Source: Akanthomyces muscarius
Lineage: Eukaryota > Ascomycota > Sordariomycetes > Hypocreales > Cordycipitaceae
Length of the DNA stretch: 64,000 nucleotides
Assembly: GCF_028009165.1 (NCBI RefSeq)
Contig: NC_079241.1
Coordinates: 6,696,001 to 6,760,000, forward strand
Reading direction: 5' to 3'
Under the pieces are notes generated by a model that worked only from the letters and a program-made list of their open reading frames with translations, was not told where the DNA came from and ran no database searches. The position numbers and the translations under genes were made by a program. Within the stretch, counting starts at the first letter, position 1. Every line of letters starts with the position of its first letter. Below are positions 47,147 to 57,318 of the stretch, one piece after another.

Positions 47147-48645
47147 TTACACCTTTGTAAACAGCCGCCATTTTGCCAAATGTAGTTTGCAACCAACAAA
47201 GAAGAGCGCACCAAGGCCAAGCATGATGCCCGCAAAAATCTGCAGCTTCCAATAACTTCCACCCGCATTTGTAATGAGCGCGCCGCCAATCGGACTCCCT
47301 ACCAAGCCAGCAATCGACACGAAAGCGTAAATGGTACCGGAGCGAGTCCCGATGTCGTGAATGTCGGTTATTTGAGCTACAAGGGCGGGAGTGAGGGCGG
47401 TATATGTACCGGAACTAAAACCGAAGAGGGCTGAGAATGCGATGGCGGTCGGCCTGTTCTGGCCGGGAAGCCACAGACAGAGAGTAAAAATGGTGGAAAG
47501 GCAAGCAGCAATGATTGAGACGTTGAAGTTGCCCGTTCTATCTGCAACATAACCAGAAAGAATACGTCCGACCCCGCTGTGGAGAGGAGTCAGTTCATCG
47601 GCACATTGCCTGTCAACGGTGACTCAAAGGTACATACCTGGCGGCGTTGAATATAGAGACAAGATAACTGGCAAGAGACGTGGACATGCCGACGTGTAGT
47701 CCGTAGGTAACCATGAAAGTGATGGGAACAAACATCCCTACAGAGTAAAAGAAAGAAGCCAGCGCTGTAAGGCAAAATGCAGGATCCTTGAACGCTCGGA
47801 AAAAGTCCAACAGACTAGCATCCTTTGCCCGGGGGGTCAGCCGCGACTTGACCGTCAAATTCGTGATGATGAGCAGCCCAAGCATGACAAAGGCCGTAAC
47901 ACGCATGGTCCAGCCGAACCCAATCTTTTCCATCAAGTGACTGACCATGATGGGCATGACTGTGCCTCCCAGGCTTGAGCCGCTGGCCGTAATGCCCAAT
48001 GCCAAAGCTCTTCGGCTCCGGAACCAGGTTGCAACGCAGCTGAAGCTAGGATACAGGACCATCCCCGCGCCAATTGGGCTGCAAATGGCTTGAGAAAGGA
48101 TAAGTTGGTAGTATTCGGAAGACAGGGACGCCATCATCAGGCCAAAGACGTGCAGGACGGTGCCAACCAATAGCAGGACGCGGGGGCCGAACCGGTCAAA
48201 CAGGTTTCCGATAAAGGGAGCCTTTTCAGCAGGTCAGCTGTAGTTGGACGGCAGAAATTGAAAGTGTATGATGGCAAGAGCGTGCGGTAATACATACACT
48301 GATGAATAACATGCCCATGTTTAACGACGATATCCACGCCACTGTGCTAGGGGAGTACGACTTGAGTTGATGGGTCTCGTAGTAGGCCTGGAACACGCCG
48401 ACACCTGTGATGTGACGGCGAGATTAGTTTCTATTCGATCTTTGATTGAAACGAAAAAAAAGCAAGTACATACAGTTTGCCCATCCAAAAGTGCAAAACA
48501 GGCCGAAAAAGGCTCCGACAACCACCAGCCACGCCTGCAGTCCTCCGTCGGGGAACTCGTCGACAGCTTTGCCGCTCTCTTCGTCGTAGACCGGCAATTG
48601 AGAGTCTTTCTCACTAGAAGTCGTCGTTTGGTGCGATTTGCTCAT
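47147..48645 (-). CDS. Monocarboxylate-type MFS transporter
   Basis: Four exons, 48645-48474, 48404-48298, 48221-47638 and 47576-47147, all in frame; 430 residues. A short acidic cytosolic N-terminus is followed by [17 protein letters not shown], the signature start of fungal monocarboxylate-like porters. [12 protein letters not shown], the [12 protein letters not shown] segment and [15 protein letters not shown] fit the twelve-helix MFS plan, and the protein ends KWRLFTKV. Such carriers export or import organic acids or metabolites. It is divergent from the Zn2Cys6 regulator on its right, with repeated CCTCCG/CGGAGG sites between. Co-location with the P450 suggests export of its product, which is an inference. 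Confidence 0.88.
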
Positions 48646-49074
48646 TTTCCGAAAGTTACAGCTCTTCAACAGGGAAACAGATGGGACATCGAGAGGACCA
48701 AGTGCAGGGGAGGCATGTGTGAAGTTTCAGTCAAGACTCGCGCGAAATAAATACACGACACGCCCTTGGCCATGTCAAGGGTCATATCCCCGAGCCTACG
48801 GAGGTCCGAAACTAATTACACAGTCCCTGTTAGTCTCGACGTGGAAGTTGCCCAGTGTTGTTGATCTGGTTGGGTTGAAGCCCGGCCCACATACAGGGTC
48901 CGATTCCTCCGGAGGTCCGCGGTGGTCCGGCCGTTTCTAGAATCTACACCACCGTACCCATGTGCCTCCGGAGTGCTGAATGACTCTTAGCTTCGATTAA
49001 TCAAATCTTTTTTAGGCACCTTTAGATGATTGAGTGCCCATAGTTCGATTTCATCGCGCTACGAGGCTCCATCC
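48646..49074. promoter_or_regulatory. Divergent promoter with repeated CGGAGG/CCTCCG sites
   Basis: It lies between the MFS and regulator genes. Sites: ACGGAGGTCCG at 48798-48808, CCTCCGGAGGTCCG at 48906-48919 (its first ten bases are a perfect palindrome), and CCTCCGGAG at 48965-48973. Zn2Cys6 proteins bind paired CGG triplets, so the adjacent regulators could act here. Confidence 0.55.
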
Positions 49075-51292
49075 ATGAAGCGCACGCATTTGGGTGTTGA
49101 GTCACCAAGAAGGAGCGCCTGGCAACAGCCTGCTTCGTGTACTTTTTGCCGGCAAAAGAAGATTCGGTGTGATAAAAAGCGACCTTGTGCCAACTGCACG
49201 ACCAGAGATATTTCCTGCCACTATGCCCCGTGTAAGGACCCCCCCCCCCCCCCTTCCCCTTCACACTCTCTGTACATTCCTACTCTTTGGAGCTTGCATC
49301 GCCAACAACAGCTGACCGGAAGTCGCATACTCATCAGGCTCGAATGCGGACTTGGTTCGGTCCACTCACAATCTTGATGAGCGAGACACCAATAACTCGA
49401 CAACTGTAGAAAGGTTCGAAAGCCTGTTTCAGTTCATTGTAGCAAACACTAAGCACCCGCAGAAATATTGTCGCTCCTCCGCCACGCAATCCCCGCGAGT
49501 TCGAAGATGAAGTCATCCAAGACGATTCAAACGGTGTGTGGGCTCACCTCGAAGAGGTCTCCTCAACGCCTCACGCCGATCACGAGAAACTCCGCCTGCG
49601 GCGTCCAGCGGCATCGCCGGGGGACAATCCCTTTTTGGACGACCAAGACATTGGCAAGTTAATGGTGCAACTACCCAATATCTACACGGCGAGATTGCTC
49701 TACCAGCACTATGTCCAAACCTCAGACATCCTTCATCGAGAGCTACATGTTCCCTCGACTCGCGCCGTTCTCGAACAGACATATGTTCAGCTGTCGAATG
49801 CAAGCCCGGTATCGCGAGAAGTTCTCGCTTTATTCTTTAGCATCTTCGCTTCCAGCGCCTTTCACATCTGCTCCGGGCATCTGCACTCGCGCTGCAAGGA
49901 GCTTCAGAGTACGACTGCATTATACGGGACCTGGAGGGAAATTGCTTTGAATCTTGTCCTTCAGAAAGACATCATGATATCCAAGACAGTCGTTTCGTTG
50001 CAGGCAATCTGTATCCTGCTGTACTTGATCTGGGACTCGGAAGGCCAGTCGCCTACGTACAATACTCTGAGAGGAATCGCTCACACAAAAGCACTCCAAA
50101 TGAAGATTCACCGTCTTGATGCGAAAGAGACTCCTCCAAATGAGGACATTATCCAGGTCGAAATAAAGCGTCGGCTTTGGTGGTGTCTCGCATCCACAGA
50201 TTGGTAAGACCTGACGTGGCTAGGCTGGGATTGGGCGTTACTATAGCTAATCGATTGTTTAGGGTCGTTGCTACCGTCCCTGGACCCGAGGAGGGAACAT
50301 ATACTTTCAATCCGAAGCATTTTCGTGTCAATTATCCATCGAACATAGATGACGAAGATCTTCAGCCTGGCCTCGGAGTCGTCGATAGCCGCCCGCGCCA
50401 GGAACCAACATCCATGTCGTTCTTTATCGAAAAGGTGCGGTTTACAGAGGTCTGCCGTGAAGTCTTGGACTGCATACAGGAATCTCAAATTTCCATCCAT
50501 CCTAGCAGCCACGCGCTGGCCACGCAAATGGGTCACCGCTACCAAGCATTCATGAACGAAATGCCTTGGTTCTTGCGGCCAGGGGAGGACACGGTGCCGC
50601 AGATGACAGCACTTCTGGAGCAGCGACCGTACATATTTCGGCAAAAATATGTTTTATTGCATGCCGTATATTCTCGGATGGGAAGGCTTCATCGGCCTTT
50701 CATAGCGCGAAGCATGCGAGAACCCAGGTTCGCTTCGTCGCGCACCGTGGCAATCAGCTGCGCCAGGCAGCAGGTAAAGTTCTGTCGCGCGGTCGAGCCC
50801 GGCGACCTCTGCCCGTACGTTCGCTCGCACAGCATCGACCAGCACGTGTTTGGCGGACTGGTGCTCTTGGCCGTCGACATCATGGCAAGCAAGGATGAAG
50901 GCGGCGTGGAAAGACGGCTGAAGGAACTGATGGACACGGCAACCATGATCAAGGAAAAGCAGCAAGCTTTTAACCCTTCCAATATGACTGTTGTCGTCGC
51001 CATTGATAAGCTGATGGACGTGTTGCAGACGATGGGCCAAGGTCAGGCACCACGAGCGCCTGGTGTTGGCGACCGAGACGAAGGGCGCGAGGCAGACAAG
51101 CCGCGCACGAAAACTGGAGGGACCGTAGCAACGTCGCTATCCTACGACAATACGGATTTCCGTGGGTTTGGGACAGATGACACCTTCCTACCGAGCTTTG
51201 TCAATCAAGAGATGGAGGAGCTTTGGGCGGAGCTGTTGAACGGCTCTGCCGGTGAGAATACCTTTGGTGTAGAAGAGCCGATGCTCGGCTGA
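49075..51292 (+). CDS. Zn2Cys6 transcription factor 1
   Basis: The first exon (49075-49229) ends just past a binuclear cluster, CTFCRQKKIRCDKKRPC followed by ANCTTRDISC, which has the full C-x2-C-x6-C-x5-C-x2-C-x6-C spacing. A 233-nt intron (49230-49462), containing a 15-base C run, joins the second exon (49463-50203); a third exon (50263-51292) completes 641 residues. The body matches the fungal-specific transcription factor region: a helix ILLYLIWDSEGQSPTYNTLR, RRLWWCLASTDW, and later YVLLHAVYSRMGRLHRPF. The first intron end is uncertain: another reading could create an extra exon with TVERFESLFQFIVANTK, but it does not connect in frame. It probably controls neighbouring P450/MFS genes. Confidence 0.8.
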
Positions 51293-51763
51293 GTGGTCTC
51301 TCAGGGTTAGGGTTGGCTTATTTGCACAATGAGCGCTTGGAGGTCTTTATTTCTTGTATTCATATCCACAATACAGCTTTATAGCAAGAGCAATATAAAA
51401 TTCCGTTTTTTTTAATTCATTTATTGAATTACACTGTCACGGACCGAAGCCATTCGTGATGTTAAGTTAGGAGTTGGGGCTCTCAACTCGCGGCCAATTT
51501 GTCAGCGTTCAGGCAGCCTACCTGCATACACACTTGGCACCTTCATCATCACAACAATGCAACTAAATTGATAAATTTCATCTCTTTCTGTGCCCTGCGC
51601 ACTCTTGTATTTGGCGACATCCCAAGCGGTATCTACTGGTGTTCCTGAAGTTGGTCTATAGCAAGAACAGCGCCTGCGCACAACGACGCGCATCCTACCG
51701 GTTGGAGCCAAATCAAGCGCCGTTTTCCATCTTTACAGCTGCCAAGCCAGACTCTCATCGAGC
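51293..51763. other. Intergenic region between the two regulators
   Basis: 470 bp. No coding sequence recognised; presumably promoter of the second regulator. Confidence 0.45.
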
Positions 51764-53620
51764 ATGGGGCATCTCCGCGGATGCCAAACCTGCAAGGGTT
51801 AGTACCCATACAACGGAACCCGACAAGACAACCAAGAACCCTCTGACAAAGTTGGCCACCAGAACGTAAAGTGCTTTGCGATCGCAATCTTCCATCTTGC
51901 CAACGATGCTCTCGGTCTGGTCGCTTGTGCCTAGGCTACGGTCTGCGCCTCTCCTGGCCAGGCAAGAAGAATACTCGAAGGAGTCTCACAGCGCATCCTC
52001 GGCATTCCGCAGGACCGATCATTTCCCAGCAAGCATGGGTAAACACATACTCTAGTGATGCAAATGCGTATTATCGGCAAGTCATGCCAGAAGACAAGGC
52101 AAAGATGCACGGCATTGTAAACTCAAATATGGCTTTTGATATCGACAATCAAGAATCAATTCTGGCTAAATGCCTGGACGCTGATCGACGTCAATACCTG
52201 AGGACGCCATTGGTGTCTCCTCGCCTTTTCAACTGGATGCCATATCAGCTCAACGCCCAATTGGGAACTCTGCTTCGCTACTGTAAGTGTTTGGTCTGTG
52301 CAGGATGGGGTAGGATGGATAGCCCACTAAAGCGACACATTGACAGTTGAGACCATGGCATCCGAGTCCCTCACCGTCCTCGGCTTTGAGACTAGCAATG
52401 TTCTCTCGCTCGTGCTGAGAATGGCCCTCTCGGTCCAGACTCCTGCCACAGCCGCGGTTTTACAGAGTATTTTTGCACTTTCGGCTTTGCATCGTGACGG
52501 ACCCAACGAGCAGAGTGCTCATCTCAAGGTCCGGGCTCTAGGTGCACTCGCGAGCTCGGCTACAGGCGACATAAACAGCATCGCGGCGGCTCAGCATGTA
52601 GTTTGTGGTCTATTGCTTTGCACATTCGAGGTAAAAAACAGAAAGAGCCACTGGTCCTTTTTTCTTCTACTTCTCGGCTAACAAATAATCCTCTCGGTGC
52701 TCTCTTCAGCTGCAAAAGAACGCTGGAACATCCTATCACTGGCTATGGTATGTTTGTGGTGCCAAACACCTCATCAAAACACACGTTCTCGACGGACCTG
52801 GACTTGGCAGCGACCTCAACCTCGTGGTCGGCTGGGCACAGTACTATGAAGTTATGGCTAGGTTTGGCCTCCGTCATTGGCGACGTGAGAACACTGCAGA
52901 ATTTGCGTTTGCAGAATATGCCGGGCACCACGCTGCTTTGCCTCCTGTTTGTGCCCGAGATCATGTATGCTGACTTCAATGCCCCTTCCGCAAGCAACCA
53001 TCGGGCTTTTATTCATGAACTAATTATGTTTATAGATTGTCGCCGAGCTTAATAACCCCCCGACGGCTATGCTAGACTTGCTTAGGGAGGTGATTGATAT
53101 AGCAGAAGCACATACTCCTTCGCATTGCTCCTCTAGTGGCTATGGCGAGTATGCATTGGAGCTCGAGTCGAAGCTTAAGGAGACATATCGCACTCTGCGT
53201 GAACAGCAGCTAGCCGTATCCGAGGACCAGAAAGCCGTCGTTGCCTTCGGGCTCTCCGTCTTGCTATACTTGTGGAGGCTCACGGATACCTCCAGGAATA
53301 TTACGTCGACAAAGGTCGCTAGCCTGATTGATGAAGCTTTTGGGTACTTGTCCGAACTTGATGCTCTGCGTTATCCTCTGCCGATGCTTCTGCTGGGGTG
53401 TGAAGCGCGAACAGACAACCAAAGACGAATCATACTCGAGCTCATCTCCAGAACGGAACGCATAAGTTCAACTCAAGCGATGTCCTATGTAAAAGGCATG
53501 ACAAGGTCTGCGTGGGTGCAAGAAGACCTGAGGAGAGATGGCTCTGCTGCACGTGTTGGATACATGGAGATGCTCAACGCTTTGATCAGCTCCTGTAAGA
53601 GACTACCTACATTTATTTAA
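51764..53620 (+). CDS. Zn2Cys6 transcription factor 2
   Basis: Five exons, 51764-51797, 51863-52282, 52347-52630, 52710-52964 and 53036-53620, all in frame, give 525 residues. Joining exons 1 and 2 builds a binuclear cluster, GCQTCKERKVLCDRNLPSC plus QRCSRSGRLC, with C-x2-C-x6-C then a C-x6-C step and C-x2-C-x6-C. The remainder is the fungal-specific regulatory region (for example SIFALSALHRDGPNEQSAHL and HWLWYVCGAKHLI). The short first exon encodes only the first two cysteines. It is convergent with the SDR gene, with 89 bp between stop codons. Two unlike Zn2Cys6 regulators in tandem may form a cascade or control separate promoters; this is not shown. Confidence 0.8.
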
Positions 53621-53709
53621 ATAAAATAGCTGCCTGTGGTGCAGCGCGTTGCTCTCGCTCCAAGCCCTACCGGCACAAGAACTCGATCCCTGTTTTCTTC
53701 TTGATCGTC

Positions 53710-54771
53710 TCACAACCATTGCTTGTTTCCGAGATGGGAGATGAAGGCGCCGCCGTGTCCTGTTTCCACGCTCGCTGTGCTAATAACCCGCAAGACATTT
53801 TTGACCGAAGCCTCCGGTGTGTCCGGGCCGGTAAAATGCGGTGCGTACTTTGCAAAAGCAGCGCCCATTGCGGCGGTTTCGCGTTTTTCCTCCTCGGTAG
53901 CTAAAGTTCTGTTGTCAGAATATTTCTTTGGCCAAAATTTTGCACATGTGTTTTTTTTATTTTAGGCCGCTTACCATCTTGGTCCTGGCCCGTTTCAACA
54001 AATCCAGGGGAAATGCTCAAAAACAAGACCCCTTCTCGTTTGTACCGGGCATTGAACTTTGCCACGGCAAGATTCAAGGCCGCTTTGCTGATTGAGTAGG
54101 GCGCACCCACCTGGATCGAGTAGTCGTTGACGAGATCGAGATCAGCCATGCCGGTGGACAGGGCAACGACTTTCTTCACTCTACCATTGAGAACAAATGG
54201 CATGAACAAGTTGAATAGGTGGATGTTGCCTATGACGTTGATGTCGAATGAGCGTCGGAGGTCGTTGTCAAGGCCGTCCGGGTCGCTGCCACTTGTCGAG
54301 GAGTTAGCTTGAGGGGAGAGCACATCTGCCAGCAGCACGTCGACTTTTCTTACAGGCTGCCAATGTCCTTGTACGCCGACCAGCGGGAAACGAGCGCAGC
54401 ATTGGCAATGATGTAATCGATCTTGGAGCCAGTGATGTCGGCAATTTTATCCACGGAGCTCTGCAACTTTTTGTCAGCAATTTTACGTGGTTGAAACGAG
54501 CTTCCGCATACCTTGAGCGAGGCGTAGTCGGCAATGTCTGCTTGGAGAATGTGGACGTTGCTCGGAGATGCCAGCTCAGCCTCGACTTTGGCAAGTGTTG
54601 CGGCTTGATCGCGGACGAGTCCGACGACGAGGTTGTTTGGCTCAGCAGACAACTGCCTCAGAAACTCGAACTGCCACAAGTCAGAAACGAGGTCGAGTCA
54701 CAAAAGAAACGAACGATGGGTGGGCATACCCCGAGGCCACGGCTAACACCGGTAACGAGATAAGTGGCCAT
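53710..54771 (-). CDS. Short-chain dehydrogenase/reductase
   Basis: Five exons, 54771-54730, 54670-54512, 54460-54354, 54285-53975 and 53900-53710, all in frame, give 269 residues. The start MATYLVTGVSRGLGFEFLRQ has the Rossmann TGxxxGxG glycine pattern in the form TGVSRGLG. Further signs are VVGLVRD, DYIIANAAL (the NAG-type segment), a Ser in VVALSTGMADL, and the catalytic YxxxK as PYSISKAALN. It ends in a typical SDR tail. The enzyme should reduce or oxidise a carbonyl or alcohol with NAD(P). Within the cluster it could act on the product of the P450, but no substrate can be named. Confidence 0.88.
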
Positions 54772-55590
54772 ATTGAAAGGATTTCAAGAGAATTGTTGAA
54801 ATTTCTATGAAAGTGTATTGAGTGTGTTGGGTGGTTTTCGTCTGGATGGTAGTGGGTGAAACTTTTGATGGGCTTGTAAGTGGTGAGGCTGCACTTATAC
54901 GTGACTGAAGTGGCTCGCGGGGCTGCGATGACAACGAAACGGCTTAATAATTCTGCATCAAACTCATCTCCGATATTTTATTGTATACAATGCATTTGTA
55001 AGATTCTTTGTAATTCTGTGAGGCTCAAGGCTACATGGAAGCCATGTTGATATCGTAAACCGCACTGCGAAGGAGCCGATCCGGCCCCACAGGCCTCGCT
55101 GAAACTTGCCAGTTTACTTTGCTGCAAGCAAACTTGGCAGCCAGACAGTTTGGAACCAGTCAGATCCGGGTGTGGCGCTAATTACTAGCCATGTACGGAG
55201 TACGCAGAGTGAGCTAATGTACGGTGCACTCTCCGGCCCGGCCAGCCGCATCATCTGTTTCGTCTACACTTTTTCAGCACATGATTGTTATGCCTTGCAG
55301 GCCAGTCAGCGGCGACTTTTTATTAGTGCCACCGTTTGGGTCAACGAGCAACTCAATGGATGAGTAGTCAAGCCGGCACTTGACGGAAATTATCTGCAAA
55401 GGGCGATGATTGTACACGTAAAGCCAGACTCGCGCTGCCAAAAGTTTCTCCAACAGGTCCATGTTACAGTGACATCTTCATAACAGACTGTCTGTGCCTC
55501 GGACACGGGGAGATTTTAATGCCATGATACTGTTTGGCGTTATATCGTCAATGTTGGATGTACAATTTACAAGTCCCACCACTCTCAACA
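54772..55590. other. Intergenic region without recognisable gene
   Basis: Promoter of the SDR gene and 3' flank of the ADP-ribosylglycohydrolase gene. No coding sequence recognised. Confidence 0.45.
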
Positions 55591-56637
55591 TCACTTTTTG
55601 CTTTGGCTCCGGAGGATGCTCGTCGCAATCGTCCGAAACTCGCCCCCAAACTGCAGCTTGTCCTCCCACCGCCGGGGGATCGCGTCCTCGCCGTCCCGCG
55701 CGCCGAGCAGCCCGCCCGCAATCGCCGCGTTCGTGTCCGTGTCCTTTCCAATCCTCACCACGTCGACCAGCACGTCCTCGAGGCAGCGCGGGTCCAGCAG
55801 CGCCGCCACGGCCACCGACAGCGACTCGAGCACGTAGCCGCCGCAGTCGCCCGGCATCGCGGCCGGCGGCGGGCCAAACTGCGCCAGCCCCCGCAGGCGC
55901 AGCTGCGTGCCGAGCTTCAGCGCGCCCAGCACGGATGCCTTCTTGCCGTGGTCCTTTTGCGGCTGCGGCCGCTCGAGCTCCCGGCACAGATGGATCCCCG
56001 CGTCGACGGCGGCCGTGGGAGGGCTGCCGAGGACCAGCTCGGCGACGATGGCGTTGTACACGGCGCAGGAGACGGTGCACAGCGCGTCGTCGTGCGTGAT
56101 CCTGCTGATGCGCACGCTCTCCGCCACGAGCCGCTCCGCGTCCCCCGCGCGGAAGAGGCCCGTCGGGAGGCACCGCATCAGGCTGCCGTTGCCGGCGCGC
56201 CCGGGTCCGGCGCCCGCCCTGTCCGGGTCGAGCGTCTTGGCGAAGCGCGCGAGGCCGTCCTCGGTCGCGGCGCCCATGTCGACGGGCCGCGTGCCGGGCT
56301 TGCGGCCGGGCCAGTCGCCGCCGCGCCACTTGAGAAAGTACCGGCCCGCGCGCGTCGCCACGTCGTCCTCCTGGTGATGCTCGCCGGCGAGGCAGTCGAG
56401 GTACGCGAGGAGCACGCCGCGCGTCATGTCCGTGTCGTCGGTGGCGTGGCCCGCGGGCCACTGGAAGACGCCGCCGCCGGTAATGTCGCGGAGGCGGTCG
56501 TCGCCGTCGCGGCCGGGCGGGTAGGTGGCCTTGATGAAGCCGTGGCTCTTGAACTCGACGGTGGCGCCGAGCGAGTCGCCGGCGTGGAGGCCGAGCAGCG
56601 CGCCGACAATGCGGGATTGACGGGTCACGGTCGGCAT
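55591..56637 (-). CDS. ADP-ribosylglycohydrolase (ARH/DraG-like)
   Basis: A single exon, 348 residues, starting with MPTVTRQSRIVGALLGLHAGD. The catalytic metal-binding motifs are present: GDSLGATVEF near the start, HATDDTDMT, and near the end GKDTDTNAAIAGGLLGA, where the paired Asp residues bind Mg2+. Between them, GRAGNGSLMR and RISRITHDD match the family. Such enzymes remove ADP-ribose from proteins or from small molecules such as ADP-ribose phosphates; the specific substrate is not clear. There is no signal peptide or membrane segment. The base composition is very GC-rich, and an in-frame upstream ATG at 56748 gives a longer but less likely start. Confidence 0.88.
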   Translation of the reverse strand: MPTVTRQSRIVGALLGLHAGDSLGATVEFKSHGFIKATYPPGRDGDDRLRDITGGGVFQWPAGHATDDTDMTRGVLLAYLDCLAGEHHQEDDVATRAGRYFLKWRGGDWPGRKPGTRPVDMGAATEDGLARFAKTLDPDRAGAGPGRAGNGSLMRCLPTGLFRAGDAERLVAESVRISRITHDDALCTVSCAVYNAIVAELVLGSPPTAAVDAGIHLCRELERPQPQKDHGKKASVLGALKLGTQLRLRGLAQFGPPPAAMPGDCGGYVLESLSVAVAALLDPRCLEDVLVDVVRIGKDTDTNAAIAGGLLGARDGEDAIPRRWEDKLQFGGEFRTIATSILRSQSKK

Positions 56638-57318
56638 TTCTTCCTGATTCAAGTGTTTGGTTGGAATTTGGTGTAGGAAAATCAGTGTTCCCCCGAGACT
56701 TTCGCCGGAGCCATTTTTTTTTCTTGTTTTTATAGCAAGCTGTGTCAAGCAGCCTGGCGAAACGCCCAGTGTGGCGCAGATGTATGAGGGTCAACCAAGG
56801 CTGGTAGGCAGATTGCGTGGGCCTATGTCAGCCCTGAAAAAGAGAGCTTCTACAAGCGCAAGAGGTAACTTACCCGGACGCATTACGCCTCTAAAGGCTC
56901 AGTTTGGCCAAGGCTACTTACTCGTTGGCAAGCAGACGGTTTACGTATGAGGCATCCCAAAGACCAAGACACCACAGTCACAGTCAGCACAGATAGTAAA
57001 AGGTGGTAGAAATATTCTTAGCATTCAGCTAAATATTTACTTGACTCATTAATTCATGTACAAGACATGCAACCCCTCCCGTAGGCAAGGGCCATCTCAT
57101 TTCTTCCTCTGTTTCATCTCGTCTTCCCACCAGAAAAAGGCTTTCATTATCCTTTGCAGTCGTAAAAACAAACTTTGGGTTGGGGGCTCGGGAGATTTCC
57201 CGCCCCACGCGCTTCATGTAAAAATCATCTAAGATCCAAAAAATATAAAAACCATAAATACTCAAAAATCATATATGCAAATGCACCTTCATGCAAGAAA
57301 CCCCATCTTCACTTTGGC
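56638..57318. other. Intergenic region without recognisable gene
   Basis: Upstream region of the ADP-ribosylglycohydrolase and 3' flank of the repeat protein. The frames here are short and unlike known proteins. AT-rich near 57000-57300. Confidence 0.45.

Noticed and set aside
55478..56794. 438-codon minus-strand frame overlapping the ADP-ribosylglycohydrolase
   Set aside because: It is Arg-rich and lacks motifs; the frame ending at 55591 has the DDTDM and GKDTDTN metal-binding motifs.
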